A DNA stretch of 64,000 nucleotides from the NCBI GenBank assembly GCA_965237785.1, contig OZ250159.1:1612001-1676000 (forward strand), in the 5' to 3' direction. Source of the DNA: UBA6522 sp965237785. GTDB taxonomy: Bacteria > Pseudomonadota > Gammaproteobacteria > Steroidobacterales > Rariloculaceae. Positions 10,101-16,656 of the stretch are shown here, piece after piece (position 1 is the first letter of the stretch; every line of letters starts with the position of its first letter). A program made the translations under genes and the position numbers. The notes beneath the pieces were generated by a model. That model did no database searches. It was given only the letters and a program-made list of their open reading frames with translations, and was not told the DNA's origin.

Positions 10101-10519
10101 TCAAGCTCCGCGCCGACTGGCGCATCAAGGTGACCACACCCGAATATCAACCGCGCCTTGCCCGGGAGGCAAAACGGCTCATCGACAACGCCATCGCCAT
10201 ATTCCAGGACCCGGATTTCTACAGCATGAGGGTGGCTGCGGCGTTCGTCGCCGATGACGCCATCGACGTAGTAGAAACCAGCCGCCGCTTGCTGTATGTC
10301 TTCGACAACGAGGTCGATAGCGCCGTCGAGGGCCGAATCGATGTCACGCCCGCCGCCATCGAGCAAAAGTTACTCCAGATCGAGACGGTGCGCGTGGTAG
10401 TGGATCAAGTTCGGCAGGATCACGACATCCCGAGTTACAAGACCGAACAGTTGGACCGGGAACTGGGCAACATCATTCGCCGGCTTGAACAGCTCAGGGA
10501 AGACAAGTTTCCAGGCTAA
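7193..10519 (+). CDS. Multi-pass membrane protein fused to a spermidine synthase-like domain
   Basis: About 1108 residues. The N-terminal half (to about residue 500) has roughly a dozen hydrophobic helices in two sets that resemble a shortened MFS fold, each with a G-A-T-L/F-P motif (GCMGATLPMLTRY, FVGATFPFAVRI). A spermidine synthase-like Rossmann domain follows (about 510-740) with a glycine-rich nucleotide loop (IVGFGGGVAVEGV), an acidic VELEPKVID strand end and INDARSAM. The usual catalytic loop reads SQPSHPWTAGASHLYT, which lacks the acidic residue expected of a true aminopropyltransferase, so polyamine synthesis is doubtful. The last 350 residues are helical and repeat-like. The start at 7193 (MSRKRRRR) follows GGAAG; a longer upstream reading is possible. 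Confidence 0.85.
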   Translation: MSRKRRRRSLARANAAPSDDRPGTSPAPDASVGTLLGVSACFVLSGFAALLYQTAWMRQFSVVFGTSELAVATVLSAYMAGLALGAGIAGRYVNRITRPVLVYGILEAGVALSALGVPLLLALANLLYGNVLGGQPEPADASGLGQSMFYLVVAFIVLAIPTGCMGATLPMLTRYVVQSEEQIGPRVGLLYALNTVGAIGGTVTAGFLLLPALGLSGTVWVGVFVNALVFVIAAIIARSIAPLQAPEKAPRTAEASRAAEVSLTAEADRTADATAGGPAFSFIGASWILPLMLVSGANTFTYEVLWTRLLAHILGGSIVAFSTMLAAFLSGIALGSAIASRYARNSSMALTGFVVTQLGIAITSIVIYESLHLLIPETAGLRGNSTLAVIVLLPATLFVGATFPFAVRILATGEADAAPASARVYAWNTFGAIVGAAIAGFVLIPLLKYEGAIQMAVTVNAALAAAASMVIFRHHHRTAIAAGIALVAVALVYRPDMPEEILRSSPMTDYADGEIRYYEVGRSATVLVLEEDGFLNLRTNGLPEASTNLVGAPPYQHNQHLLATVPVLARPDIRDMLIVGFGGGVAVEGVPPSVEAVDVVELEPKVIDANRILGTERQIDPLQDRRVRVFINDARSAMSLSSKRYDAIVSQPSHPWTAGASHLYTHEFMQLAKEHLNPGGVFLQWMNTQFVTESLLKSLSATILDVYEYVRVYQWSTEVLFFLGSDEPLDIELNLSTTGRPLVDHPIHYLEKGIGSVEDVLTALFMDQENLERFAAGARILTDDFNRMATESAVAMERNETLAFGELVELSLPYDPRLQAGSWVHQNFPIDLNFGYISERLERGGYKRHAVELADTLDELDSPESLLLIGMGLKRQGEDLESQRVLLSALLADPTDTQARFALLRPWLNRLERDDTPGYVTDIARQVSGSEAAVVAGWRAAAQQDWQTLVGLDPELGRTRPTDQWYLESVKLRADWRIKVTTPEYQPRLAREAKRLIDNAIAIFQDPDFYSMRVAAAFVADDAIDVVETSRRLLYVFDNEVDSAVEGRIDVTPAAIEQKLLQIETVRVVVDQVRQDHDIPSYKTEQLDRELGNIIRRLEQLREDKFPG

Positions 10520-10657
10520 AAGTCGCGAACTTGCAGAGTTTCATGGCTTTCTCTTCCGGATCGCGGACCGGATACTGGAGTCCCTTCTCAGCGGGCCTGC
10601 TGCCGGCTCCCGATCAACCTTGGGAAAAGTGGTAAGCTCCGTAATGGAGAACTTCTC

Positions 10658-11131
10658 ATGGCGCCCTCTACATTCGACACGCTGACCGCTGCCCGGGACC
10701 TTGAAGCGAAGGGCATCGACGCCGATCAGGCGGAAGCCATCGTCAACGCCATCCGCAAGTCCGCTGGAGATCACGTCACCGCGGATCGGCTTGATGCCGG
10801 GGTCACGGAACTTCGGACGCATATCGATACAGAAGTCACCGATCTCCGGGTACACACCGATACCGAGTTCACCAAGCTTCGGGCGCACACCGATACCGAA
10901 TTCACCAACCTTCGGGTGCACTCCGATACCGAGTTCACCAACCTTCGGGCGCACACCGATACCGAGTTCACCAACCTTCGGGCGCATGTCGATACCGGGT
11001 TCTACGAACTGCGGGCGCACATCGAAACCGGACTTGCTAATCAGAGCGCGGTGTTCTACCGCGCCTTGTGGCTTCAGGGCGCCGCCATCGTTGGCGTGCT
11101 GGCAGGATTGCATACGTTCGCCGGAGGATAG
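10658..11131 (+). CDS. Coiled-coil membrane-anchored protein with seven 11-residue repeats
   Basis: Small protein of 157 residues with three parts. Residues 1-49 (TFDTLTAARDLEAKGIDADQ and on) resemble the start of DUF1640/CCDC90-like proteins. Residues 50-126 are seven back-to-back 11-mers of the pattern TxLRxHxDTEF, a hendecad repeat expected to form a long right-handed coiled coil. Residues 134-153 are hydrophobic and would anchor the C-terminus. ATG follows GGAGAACTTCTC. Function unknown; related proteins are small helical membrane-tethered rods. Two other small genes here (25941 and 33238) have an anchor plus coiled coil in the opposite order. Confidence 0.75.
   Translation: MAPSTFDTLTAARDLEAKGIDADQAEAIVNAIRKSAGDHVTADRLDAGVTELRTHIDTEVTDLRVHTDTEFTKLRAHTDTEFTNLRVHSDTEFTNLRAHTDTEFTNLRAHVDTGFYELRAHIETGLANQSAVFYRALWLQGAAIVGVLAGLHTFAGG
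10805..11035 (+). repeat. 33-bp tandem repeat, seven copies
   Basis: Seven adjacent 33-base units, each coding one 11-residue hendecad (consensus TNLRAHTDTEF). The middle four units are close to identical at DNA level (differing at a few bases), the outer ones more diverged, which suggests recent expansion by slippage or unequal exchange. In frame throughout, so copy number could change without breaking the gene. Confidence 0.92.
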
Positions 11132-11158
11132 CTCACCTGTCTCATGGGCTGATGCCGG

Positions 11159-11806
11159 TCAAGGGCGGGCGCCGGCGCGACCCCCCTGCCCTGTGGCAAC
11201 CCTGCACGGATGCTCCGCGCGTTCCGGATCGCAGACATAGACTTCGCCCACGTAGGTCTCCCAACGCTCCCACACACGGTTTGGAGGATTCCGCTTCCAA
11301 ATCTTGCTCAGGATATATAGCCGGTCGTTGCCGAGCACGGATTTGTGTAACGAAGCCATCGTCCGACCATCGGCAAGATCGCACACCTGCTTCCAGGCGA
11401 CCATGGAGTAGCCGTTTTCCGGGCCTTCGCCCAACAGTTCCGAAGAGTATTCCGCACAACTTTTCGGGTCGTTCTCAGTGCGAAGTTCGTACACCCGTGC
11501 AGCGGATTCAATGCCGGCCGTGGTATTGAATGCCTCCTGGCGCAGGGTTTCCTGCCAGTCCGCCGCATCCTGACGCGAGGGAAAAACATAGATCTCGTCC
11601 TTCTCGTCGGCGGAGCGGCGGTAAGGCGTCCAACCGTTGGGCAGCGTCATCACCATGGTCTCGCCTTCGGCGTCGCGAATCACCGGCGGGGCGCCCATGC
11701 CCGGTGGAGCACCGCCCCCACCCATACCCATACCCATTTGCGCAGCGGTGTGCCCGCTCACAAGAAGTCCGATACAACCGATAACCGCCGCCCGTCTACG
11801 CTTCAC
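11159..11806 (-). CDS. Exported hypothetical protein with Met/Gly-rich N-terminus
   Basis: Not recognised. I place the start at a GTG (11806, VKRRRAAVIG) because it opens a typical signal peptide ending at HTAAQ; an ATG at 11869 would add 21 residues without signal character. The mature protein begins with MGMGMGGGGAPPGMGAPP, a Met/Gly/Pro stretch like those in the partner-family proteins and the first TonB receptor. A compact domain follows with NGWTPYRRSADEKDEIYVFPS and four cysteines (CAEYS, KQVCDLAD, VYVCDPERAEHPC) that could form disulfides in the periplasm. It converges with the coiled-coil gene at 10658-11131, 27 bases away. Confidence 0.65.
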   Translation of the reverse strand: MKRRRAAVIGCIGLLVSGHTAAQMGMGMGGGGAPPGMGAPPVIRDAEGETMVMTLPNGWTPYRRSADEKDEIYVFPSRQDAADWQETLRQEAFNTTAGIESAARVYELRTENDPKSCAEYSSELLGEGPENGYSMVAWKQVCDLADGRTMASLHKSVLGNDRLYILSKIWKRNPPNRVWERWETYVGEVYVCDPERAEHPCRVATGQGGRAGARP

Positions 11807-11972
11807 GTCGAGGTCCGCTGAATCTGCCCGTTTCGACCATCGTACGAAACGGACCGTCGTTTTGCACATTGAGCGATTCCGTTATGATGTTTCACCCACC
11901 GCCGACAAGGCTGGATTCTGGCCCGCTCGATGCACCGGGCGGTCGCAAAACCTGGTAGAAAAGAGGTACCCC

Positions 11973-12512
11973 ATGGGTGTTAGACGAATCGTCACGGGTC
12001 ATGATGAGAGCGGCAAGGCCGTCGTTATTTCAGACGCGGAGGCCGTCAATATCGTGCGACCGGCCCATCGCCCGGGCGTAGCCATTCACAACCTCTGGCG
12101 CCTGGACAGCGCGCCGGCGAAGGTTTTCGGGCCTGAGGAAACAACCTCCGGCACCATGGGTCTGCTGCCGCCGAAAAACGGTTCCGTGTTTCGGGTCATC
12201 GAGTTCCCCCCCGAGAAGGGCTGGATAGACGATGTGGATGCGGATGCGGCGAAGGCAGCCTGGGCATCCATCGGCGCCGAACAGGTCGGCGACAAGAGCG
12301 ACGCGCGCCCCCACCCGCTGATGCACCGCACCGAGACCGTGGATTTCGCGCTCTGCCTGGAAGGCGAGATCCACATGATGCTGGACGACTCCGAAGTCCT
12401 GGTCAAGGCTGGTGACGCGGTGATACAGCGAGGCACAAACCACGCCTGGAGCAATCGCAGCGAGCACGTCTGCAAGATGATGTTCATCCTTATCGACGGC
12501 ACCTTCGATTGA
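11973..12512 (+). CDS. Cupin domain protein
   Basis: Cytosolic protein of about 179 residues without a signal peptide. The start at 11973 (MGVRRIVTGHDE) is set by the upstream AAGAGG; the open frame extends further 5-prime but without coding character. The C-terminal half is a single cupin barrel: HRTETVDFALCLEGEIHMML matches cupin motif 1 and GDAVIQRGTNHAWSNRSE matches motif 2, with His residues in both positions typical of a metal site. Many relatives with an N-terminal extension of this kind are small-molecule dioxygenase-like or binding proteins; the substrate is unknown. It stands alone, divergent from the Met-rich exported protein. Confidence 0.85.
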   Translation: MGVRRIVTGHDESGKAVVISDAEAVNIVRPAHRPGVAIHNLWRLDSAPAKVFGPEETTSGTMGLLPPKNGSVFRVIEFPPEKGWIDDVDADAAKAAWASIGAEQVGDKSDARPHPLMHRTETVDFALCLEGEIHMMLDDSEVLVKAGDAVIQRGTNHAWSNRSEHVCKMMFILIDGTFD

Positions 12513-12699
12513 GAACATGGATTCCCTGAACTGCGACGGTCACCCGTCTATAGCCAATACCAGGCTGCCGTACCCAGGTTCGTTCCGTTCACGGGATGGG
12601 GCCGTATCCGAGAAAAATAACGCGGATCCTTTACGCGCAGCGAAGGCGTTGAGTCGCCACCGAGGCAAGCCACAGTAGCAATTTGGAGAACTGTGCGGC

Positions 12700-13155
12700 C
12701 TAACCTTCGCTCGAGTGCAGCGCGTCGATTTGCGCTTGCAGACGTTCGTACTGCTCCTGCTGCTCGGCGGAGAGTTCACCGGCCAATAGATCATCGTGCT
12801 CGTAAGGGTCCGTCTGCAGGTCGAAAAAGTGCTCGACACCCTGATCGACCAGCAGTTTATAGCGATCGTTCCGCATCGCATAGGCCCCGCTCATGACACC
12901 CGGATCGGTCGTGAAGCTGTCCGCGTAGACCCACTCGCGGATCGACTCGCGGTCAGGATCGGATAGATAGGGAAAGAGACTCACCGAATCCAGCATGGTG
13001 CCCGCCGGCACGGCCTCCGCAACATTGGTCCCGGTCATTTCCAGGATCGTCGCGAAGAGGTCGGCAGAGTTCGCGGTGCAAGCCGCAAGGAGCGCGAATA
13101 AAACCGCAAACCATTCGTAGTGCCGGCCTTTCGGCCGCCTCGGGTATCGTGACAT
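12700..13155 (-). pseudogene. Sulfatase remnant: signal peptide joined to the C-terminal end
   Basis: The first 28 residues form a lipoprotein-like signal peptide (LFALLAACTA). They run directly into NSADLFATILEMTG, which in the intact sulfatase at 37227-38684 lies about 340 residues in (NSTDLFATVMEMAG). From there to the end the two align well (DSVSLFPYLSD, REWVYADSF, YAMRNDRYKLL, FFDLQTDPYEHDDLL). The catalytic domain, including the C-x-P-x-R formylglycine site and metal ligands, is therefore missing, in frame. The start ATG at 13155 follows TTGGGAGC. A short secreted product might still be made, but it cannot be an active sulfatase. Confidence 0.8.
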
Positions 13156-13302
13156 TCTGCAAGCTCCCAAATGCCAGGTAGGATTGGCGCAAGCAGTCAG
13201 ATAGTATCACTCGGCAGCCTGTCGAATTTAACCGTTCGTAGCGAAGGCGCCGAGGCGCCGAGGCGACAGGTCGACGAGACGAGTAATTCGAGGGAAATCA
13301 AA

Positions 13303-13845
13303 ATGATGAAGACGATCGGATACAGCCTCTTTGTCGGCAGTTTGCTGCTCTTGACCGGGCTCCGTGCCGAAACGCCCGTGGAAATCACGCTGGTGGACAA
13401 ACTGGACGAACCGCGTGGGTTCTGTTTCGACACGCGCGGATTCCAGGCCGAAGCACGTCCGGAGGATGGCCTGCAGACCCACAGTTGCTACAGCTACCAG
13501 GGCCAGCTCGGCGTGGATCAGGTGTTTGACGCGGACGGAATTGCCGATGCGGCCTTTCGACTGATCGAATTTGACTTGTGCATGACCGCGAGCGGGCTTT
13601 CCGCGGGCAGTGAGTTCGGACTGGAACCCTGTGATGGCAGAGAGGCCCAACAGTTTGAACACCGTACGAATGGCAAGATCATGTCGCTCGCGGCGCCGGG
13701 AAACTGCGTTACCGCCGGCGAGGGCCCCAGCCGCCACGGCGGCGGTGGCGATCCGGTTCACCTGATCCGGGATCTGACCCTGGAAGTTTGCGACGGGAGC
13801 CGGGACAGCCGTCAGCAATGGCGACTCCGTGATACCTTCGAATAG
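13303..13845 (+). CDS. Exported ricin-type beta-trefoil lectin-domain protein
   Basis: About 180 residues: a signal peptide (MMKTIGYSLFVGSLLLLTGLRA) and one lectin-like domain. Evidence for the beta-trefoil is the repeated pattern of a Cys-bearing strand and a Q-x-W/F turn: FCFDTRGFQ, CMTASGLSAGSEFGLEPCDGREAQQFEH, GNCVTAGEGP and LEVCDGSRDSRQQWRLRD. Cysteines pair as in related carbohydrate-binding modules. The start follows AGGGAAATCAAA. It is probably secreted and may bind glycans, which would suit the sulfatases in this window, but the ligand is unknown. It is divergent from the sulfatase remnant. Confidence 0.75.
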   Translation: MMKTIGYSLFVGSLLLLTGLRAETPVEITLVDKLDEPRGFCFDTRGFQAEARPEDGLQTHSCYSYQGQLGVDQVFDADGIADAAFRLIEFDLCMTASGLSAGSEFGLEPCDGREAQQFEHRTNGKIMSLAAPGNCVTAGEGPSRHGGGGDPVHLIRDLTLEVCDGSRDSRQQWRLRDTFE

Positions 13846-13891
13846 GCCTCAAGCCAATACGATACGCTGACCCACAGCGCCACAGGCTTCT

Positions 13892-14365
13892 CTAGAGGTA
13901 GGCGATCAACCGACCGAAAACCATGGCCAGCGTCCAGAAGGCAATCGAACTGACCGCAAGCAGGGTTCCGGTCCGCGATACCACTCCCGTCTCCTGCCAA
14001 CTCTCCGCTTCACTCCGCAGGACTCGCTGGGTGACGTGCAAGTTGGCGATGCCGAGGATGACGAAGGTGATCTTGAAAAGAAACGGTACGCTGGTGACGT
14101 AGAAAGTTGCCTGGGCCATGAACAGTGACAGCCCGGAGAAAGCATTCACGGCGATGCCGACCCAACCGTAGAGCATCAGCGCGCTCAGGCCCGTATAGGG
14201 AATCGGCTTGAAGTAACCGAGCATGCGCAAGTTGAGCGCAAACATGATGCCGACGATAGCCGCCAGCCCGAACGCGTGCATGGAGAGCATCAGTGGCCAG
14301 CCCAGCAACCCGGCGACGATCCATTCCGAGTAGGCCGTGCCCTCCAACCAGGTTAGTAACGCCAT
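13892..14365 (-). CDS. Four-helix membrane protein, DUF6644-like
   Basis: About 157 residues with four predicted membrane helices (roughly 15-45, 60-85, 90-110, 130-155). The pattern SMHAFGLAAIVGIMFALNLRMLG followed by a second helix pair fits the DUF6644 family; the family label is from memory and not tested. Function unknown; conserved His residues in helix 1 (MHAFG) and later (NLHVTQ) could coordinate haem, as in many small four-helix membrane proteins (inference). ATG follows GGAGAAGTT. It is third in a compact operon after 14489-15427 and the tiny gene at 14378-14485, and the upstream gene carries a similar module in its C-terminal half. Confidence 0.75.
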   Translation of the reverse strand: MALLTWLEGTAYSEWIVAGLLGWPLMLSMHAFGLAAIVGIMFALNLRMLGYFKPIPYTGLSALMLYGWVGIAVNAFSGLSLFMAQATFYVTSVPFLFKITFVILGIANLHVTQRVLRSEAESWQETGVVSRTGTLLAVSSIAFWTLAMVFGRLIAYL

Positions 14366-14377
14366 AACTTCTCCAGC

Positions 14378-14485
14378 TTAATCGCTATCGTTGTTGTCCG
14401 CGTCTCTGTCGATGGCGTAGGTCAAACCACCCACCACCACGAGGACGCCGACGACGAAGAGCAGAGCGAAAAGGAAACCGCCCAT
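14378..14485 (-). CDS. 35-residue single-helix membrane peptide
   Basis: A short gene between two membrane-protein genes. It encodes one hydrophobic helix (FLFALLFVVGVLVVVGGLTY) and an acidic tail (DRDADNNDSD). The ATG at 14485 has a strong ribosome site, GGAGG seven bases upstream, starts 3 bases after the stop of 14489-15427 and ends 12 bases before the next start, which has its own GGAG. Spacing, ribosome site and composition together make it a real gene. Its likely role is as a small subunit or stabiliser of the membrane complex formed by its neighbours (inference). Confidence 0.72.
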   Translation of the reverse strand: MGGFLFALLFVVGVLVVVGGLTYAIDRDADNNDSD

Positions 14486-14488
14486 GGC

Positions 14489-15427
14489 CTAGCCTCCATC
14501 TCCGTAGTAGGGCAACAAGCGGCCGAAGACCAGCACGCAAGCCCATGAAACCATTGTCAAGGCCGCCATGACCTTCGCCCTCGGCGGCGCGTCCTCTCCG
14601 GACTTCACCGCCCAGATATCATCGAAAATAGTGAAATAGAGAACCGCCAGACCGCCGACCACCAACCAGATGATCTTCGGTGGGAAGCCGTCCATCGCCA
14701 CGTAGCGACCCGAGTCCGCGATGAAGAAGAACATACCGGTCACGATATTGACCATCAGGCCCAGGGCCCCGAGCGGCAGTAATCTATGCACGGCGGAAAA
14801 CGGCACGTTTCGGGCGACTCCGAGCACGCGCAGACCCACCAGAAGCACGACACCGAAGAGCAAGGCCATCCCGATAAAGTGCGCCGCCTCCATGGACGGC
14901 CAGGCCCAGATGATGCTCTGAATGGTCTCCTCGATCGCGCTGGTCAGCCCGGTGGCTTCAACCATCCCGGTTGCTTCGCGAAGCTCCGGCCGTATCACGG
15001 TCCCGCCGAGGCTACCGGTCTCGACGATCGTCAATAGCGAGACAACGCCCAATCCCAGCACCGCATACATATTCAAATCGGACCTGCGCGCAGTCCTTCG
15101 CTCCCGCCATAGCGTCAGCCAGGAGACGGTGCCCGTAAGGCCGAGAAAGATGAATGCCATGAGCGCAGCATCGCGGTGGGCAGCCAGAATTTCCGGGGAT
15201 ATGTCGGTGCGTCCCTGGTACGCCCAACCGGCGGCCGCTCCTGTAATGTACGTGGGGATCGCCAGCAGCCCGAGAACAACGAACAGAATCAGGCTGACGC
15301 GGCGCATGTCGTCGTTCTTGAGGTAAGCCGAGGTAATGAGCAACCCTAAGACGAATACGCTGCCGATCAGCGGAAAGTGATTGAGGACGATATGCAGATG
15401 CGGGCCGGTACTCGGGAATACATCCAT
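14489..15427 (-). CDS. Polytopic membrane protein, DUF2231-like N-terminus
   Basis: About 312 residues with eight or so membrane helices. The start at 15427 (MDVFPSTGPHLHIVLNHFP) removes a non-coding extension. The N-terminal part (HIVLNHFPLIGSVFVLGLLI ... PTYITGAAAGWAY) resembles DUF2231; the C-terminal part (AAHFIGMALLFGVVLLVGLRVLG ... GMFFFIADSGRYV ... PPKIIWLVVGG) resembles the separate protein at 13892-14365. Histidines at helix ends (LHIVLNH, AAHRDAA, AHFIG) are where haem ligands would lie, so a membrane redox role is possible but unproven. First gene of a three-gene operon on the minus strand, divergent from the GAPDH gene. Confidence 0.75.
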   Translation of the reverse strand: MDVFPSTGPHLHIVLNHFPLIGSVFVLGLLITSAYLKNDDMRRVSLILFVVLGLLAIPTYITGAAAGWAYQGRTDISPEILAAHRDAALMAFIFLGLTGTVSWLTLWRERRTARRSDLNMYAVLGLGVVSLLTIVETGSLGGTVIRPELREATGMVEATGLTSAIEETIQSIIWAWPSMEAAHFIGMALLFGVVLLVGLRVLGVARNVPFSAVHRLLPLGALGLMVNIVTGMFFFIADSGRYVAMDGFPPKIIWLVVGGLAVLYFTIFDDIWAVKSGEDAPPRAKVMAALTMVSWACVLVFGRLLPYYGDGG

Positions 15428-15549
15428 AGGGGTTCGATCTCTGAGATGGATTGAGATGAGTGGCGTCAGTCGGCGTGCAACTTTACAGGACCAAACAGCC
15501 CAATGCAATGTATCATCGAGCCCTCAATTCGTCGTCTAGAGGGTGAAAA

Positions 15550-16572
15550 ATGGTCAAGGTTCTGGTAGCCGGTTATGGCGTCATCGGTCAGCGTTTGGCG
15601 GATGGTGTCGCGTTGCAGGGAGATATGGACCTGGTGGGCGTGGTCGATGCGGCACCGACGTTAACCGTGCAGGCGCTTCGCGACAAAGGCATGCCCTACG
15701 AGCTTTACGCCGCCTATGACGGCGCTCGCGATCCGCTGGAGTCGGCCGGGGTTCCGGTCACGGGTACCATGGAAGAGATTCTTCCCGAAGTGGACATCGT
15801 CCTGGACGCCGCACCGGGCGGTATCGGCGCGAAGAACAAGGAACTCTACCTGCAACACGGCAACAAGGCGGTCTTTCAGGGCGGCGAGAAGGACGATATC
15901 GCGGATGTCTTCTTTCATGGCTATGCGAACTACGAGCAGGGCCTGAACGAACGGTTTCTCAAGCTGACATCGTGCAATACCACCGGGCTCATCCGCACCA
16001 TCGACTGTCTTGACCGCGGCCCCGGCGTGGAACGCGTGGCCATTACCATCGTCAGGCGGGTGGCGGATCCCGGCGACTATCACCGCGGCATCGTCAATGC
16101 GCTGCAGGTGGACAAGGCGCCCAATCACCAGGCCGTGGATCTGATGAGCATCATGCCCCATGTGGATGCCACCGGACTGCTGGTACACACGCCCATCACC
16201 CACGGTCACTTTATTTCCGTCCTCGCCACGCCCAGGGAGGATCTCTCCGTGGACGAGGCGAAGGCGCTGTTTGCGGCCCACGACCGAATCCGCCTGGTTT
16301 CCATCGACCAGGGGTTCCTGGGCAACGCATCGATCTTCAAATACGCCCGCGACCTGGGTCGACCCAGGGGGGATATCTACGAAGTGCCGGTCTGGGAGGA
16401 TACGTTCGTGAAGTCCGGACGGGACATCATGTTCGGTATGCATATCCCGCAGGAATCTGTGACGATCCCGGAATCCATCGACGCGGTTCGCGCAGCCATG
16501 GGCATGGAAACGGACCGGCTGACCGCGGTCGGCCAGACCAACGGCTACCTGGGACTGCCTTACTGGAAGTAA
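15550..16572 (+). CDS. gap: Type II (archaeal-type) glyceraldehyde-3-phosphate dehydrogenase
   Basis: Cytosolic phosphorylating GAPDH, converting glyceraldehyde-3-phosphate, phosphate and NAD(P)+ to 1,3-bisphosphoglycerate. The 340-residue protein opens with a Rossmann motif, VLVAGYGVIGQRLADGV, and carries the type II active-site sequence TSCNTTGLIRT with the catalytic Cys at residue 142. Bacterial type I GAPDH has a different sequence here (SCTTNCLAP). Length matches the archaeal family. ATG follows GAGGGTG by five bases. The next gene encodes the following glycolytic enzyme, phosphoglycerate kinase, also of archaeal type, 84 bases downstream on the same strand. Confidence 0.93.
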   Translation: MVKVLVAGYGVIGQRLADGVALQGDMDLVGVVDAAPTLTVQALRDKGMPYELYAAYDGARDPLESAGVPVTGTMEEILPEVDIVLDAAPGGIGAKNKELYLQHGNKAVFQGGEKDDIADVFFHGYANYEQGLNERFLKLTSCNTTGLIRTIDCLDRGPGVERVAITIVRRVADPGDYHRGIVNALQVDKAPNHQAVDLMSIMPHVDATGLLVHTPITHGHFISVLATPREDLSVDEAKALFAAHDRIRLVSIDQGFLGNASIFKYARDLGRPRGDIYEVPVWEDTFVKSGRDIMFGMHIPQESVTIPESIDAVRAAMGMETDRLTAVGQTNGYLGLPYWK

Positions 16573-16656
16573 CGCGCGGAGGGGCGAAGAGCGTGGCCGC
16601 GGGATAACGCCCGCGGAACGCGGCCGGGATTTCCTTCGACCGTACTGGAGTCGCCC

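Noticed and set aside
10805..11035. Regularly spaced repeats that might suggest a CRISPR array
   Set aside because: Units are contiguous 33-base repeats without unique spacers, and they lie in frame within a coding gene as coiled-coil repeats.
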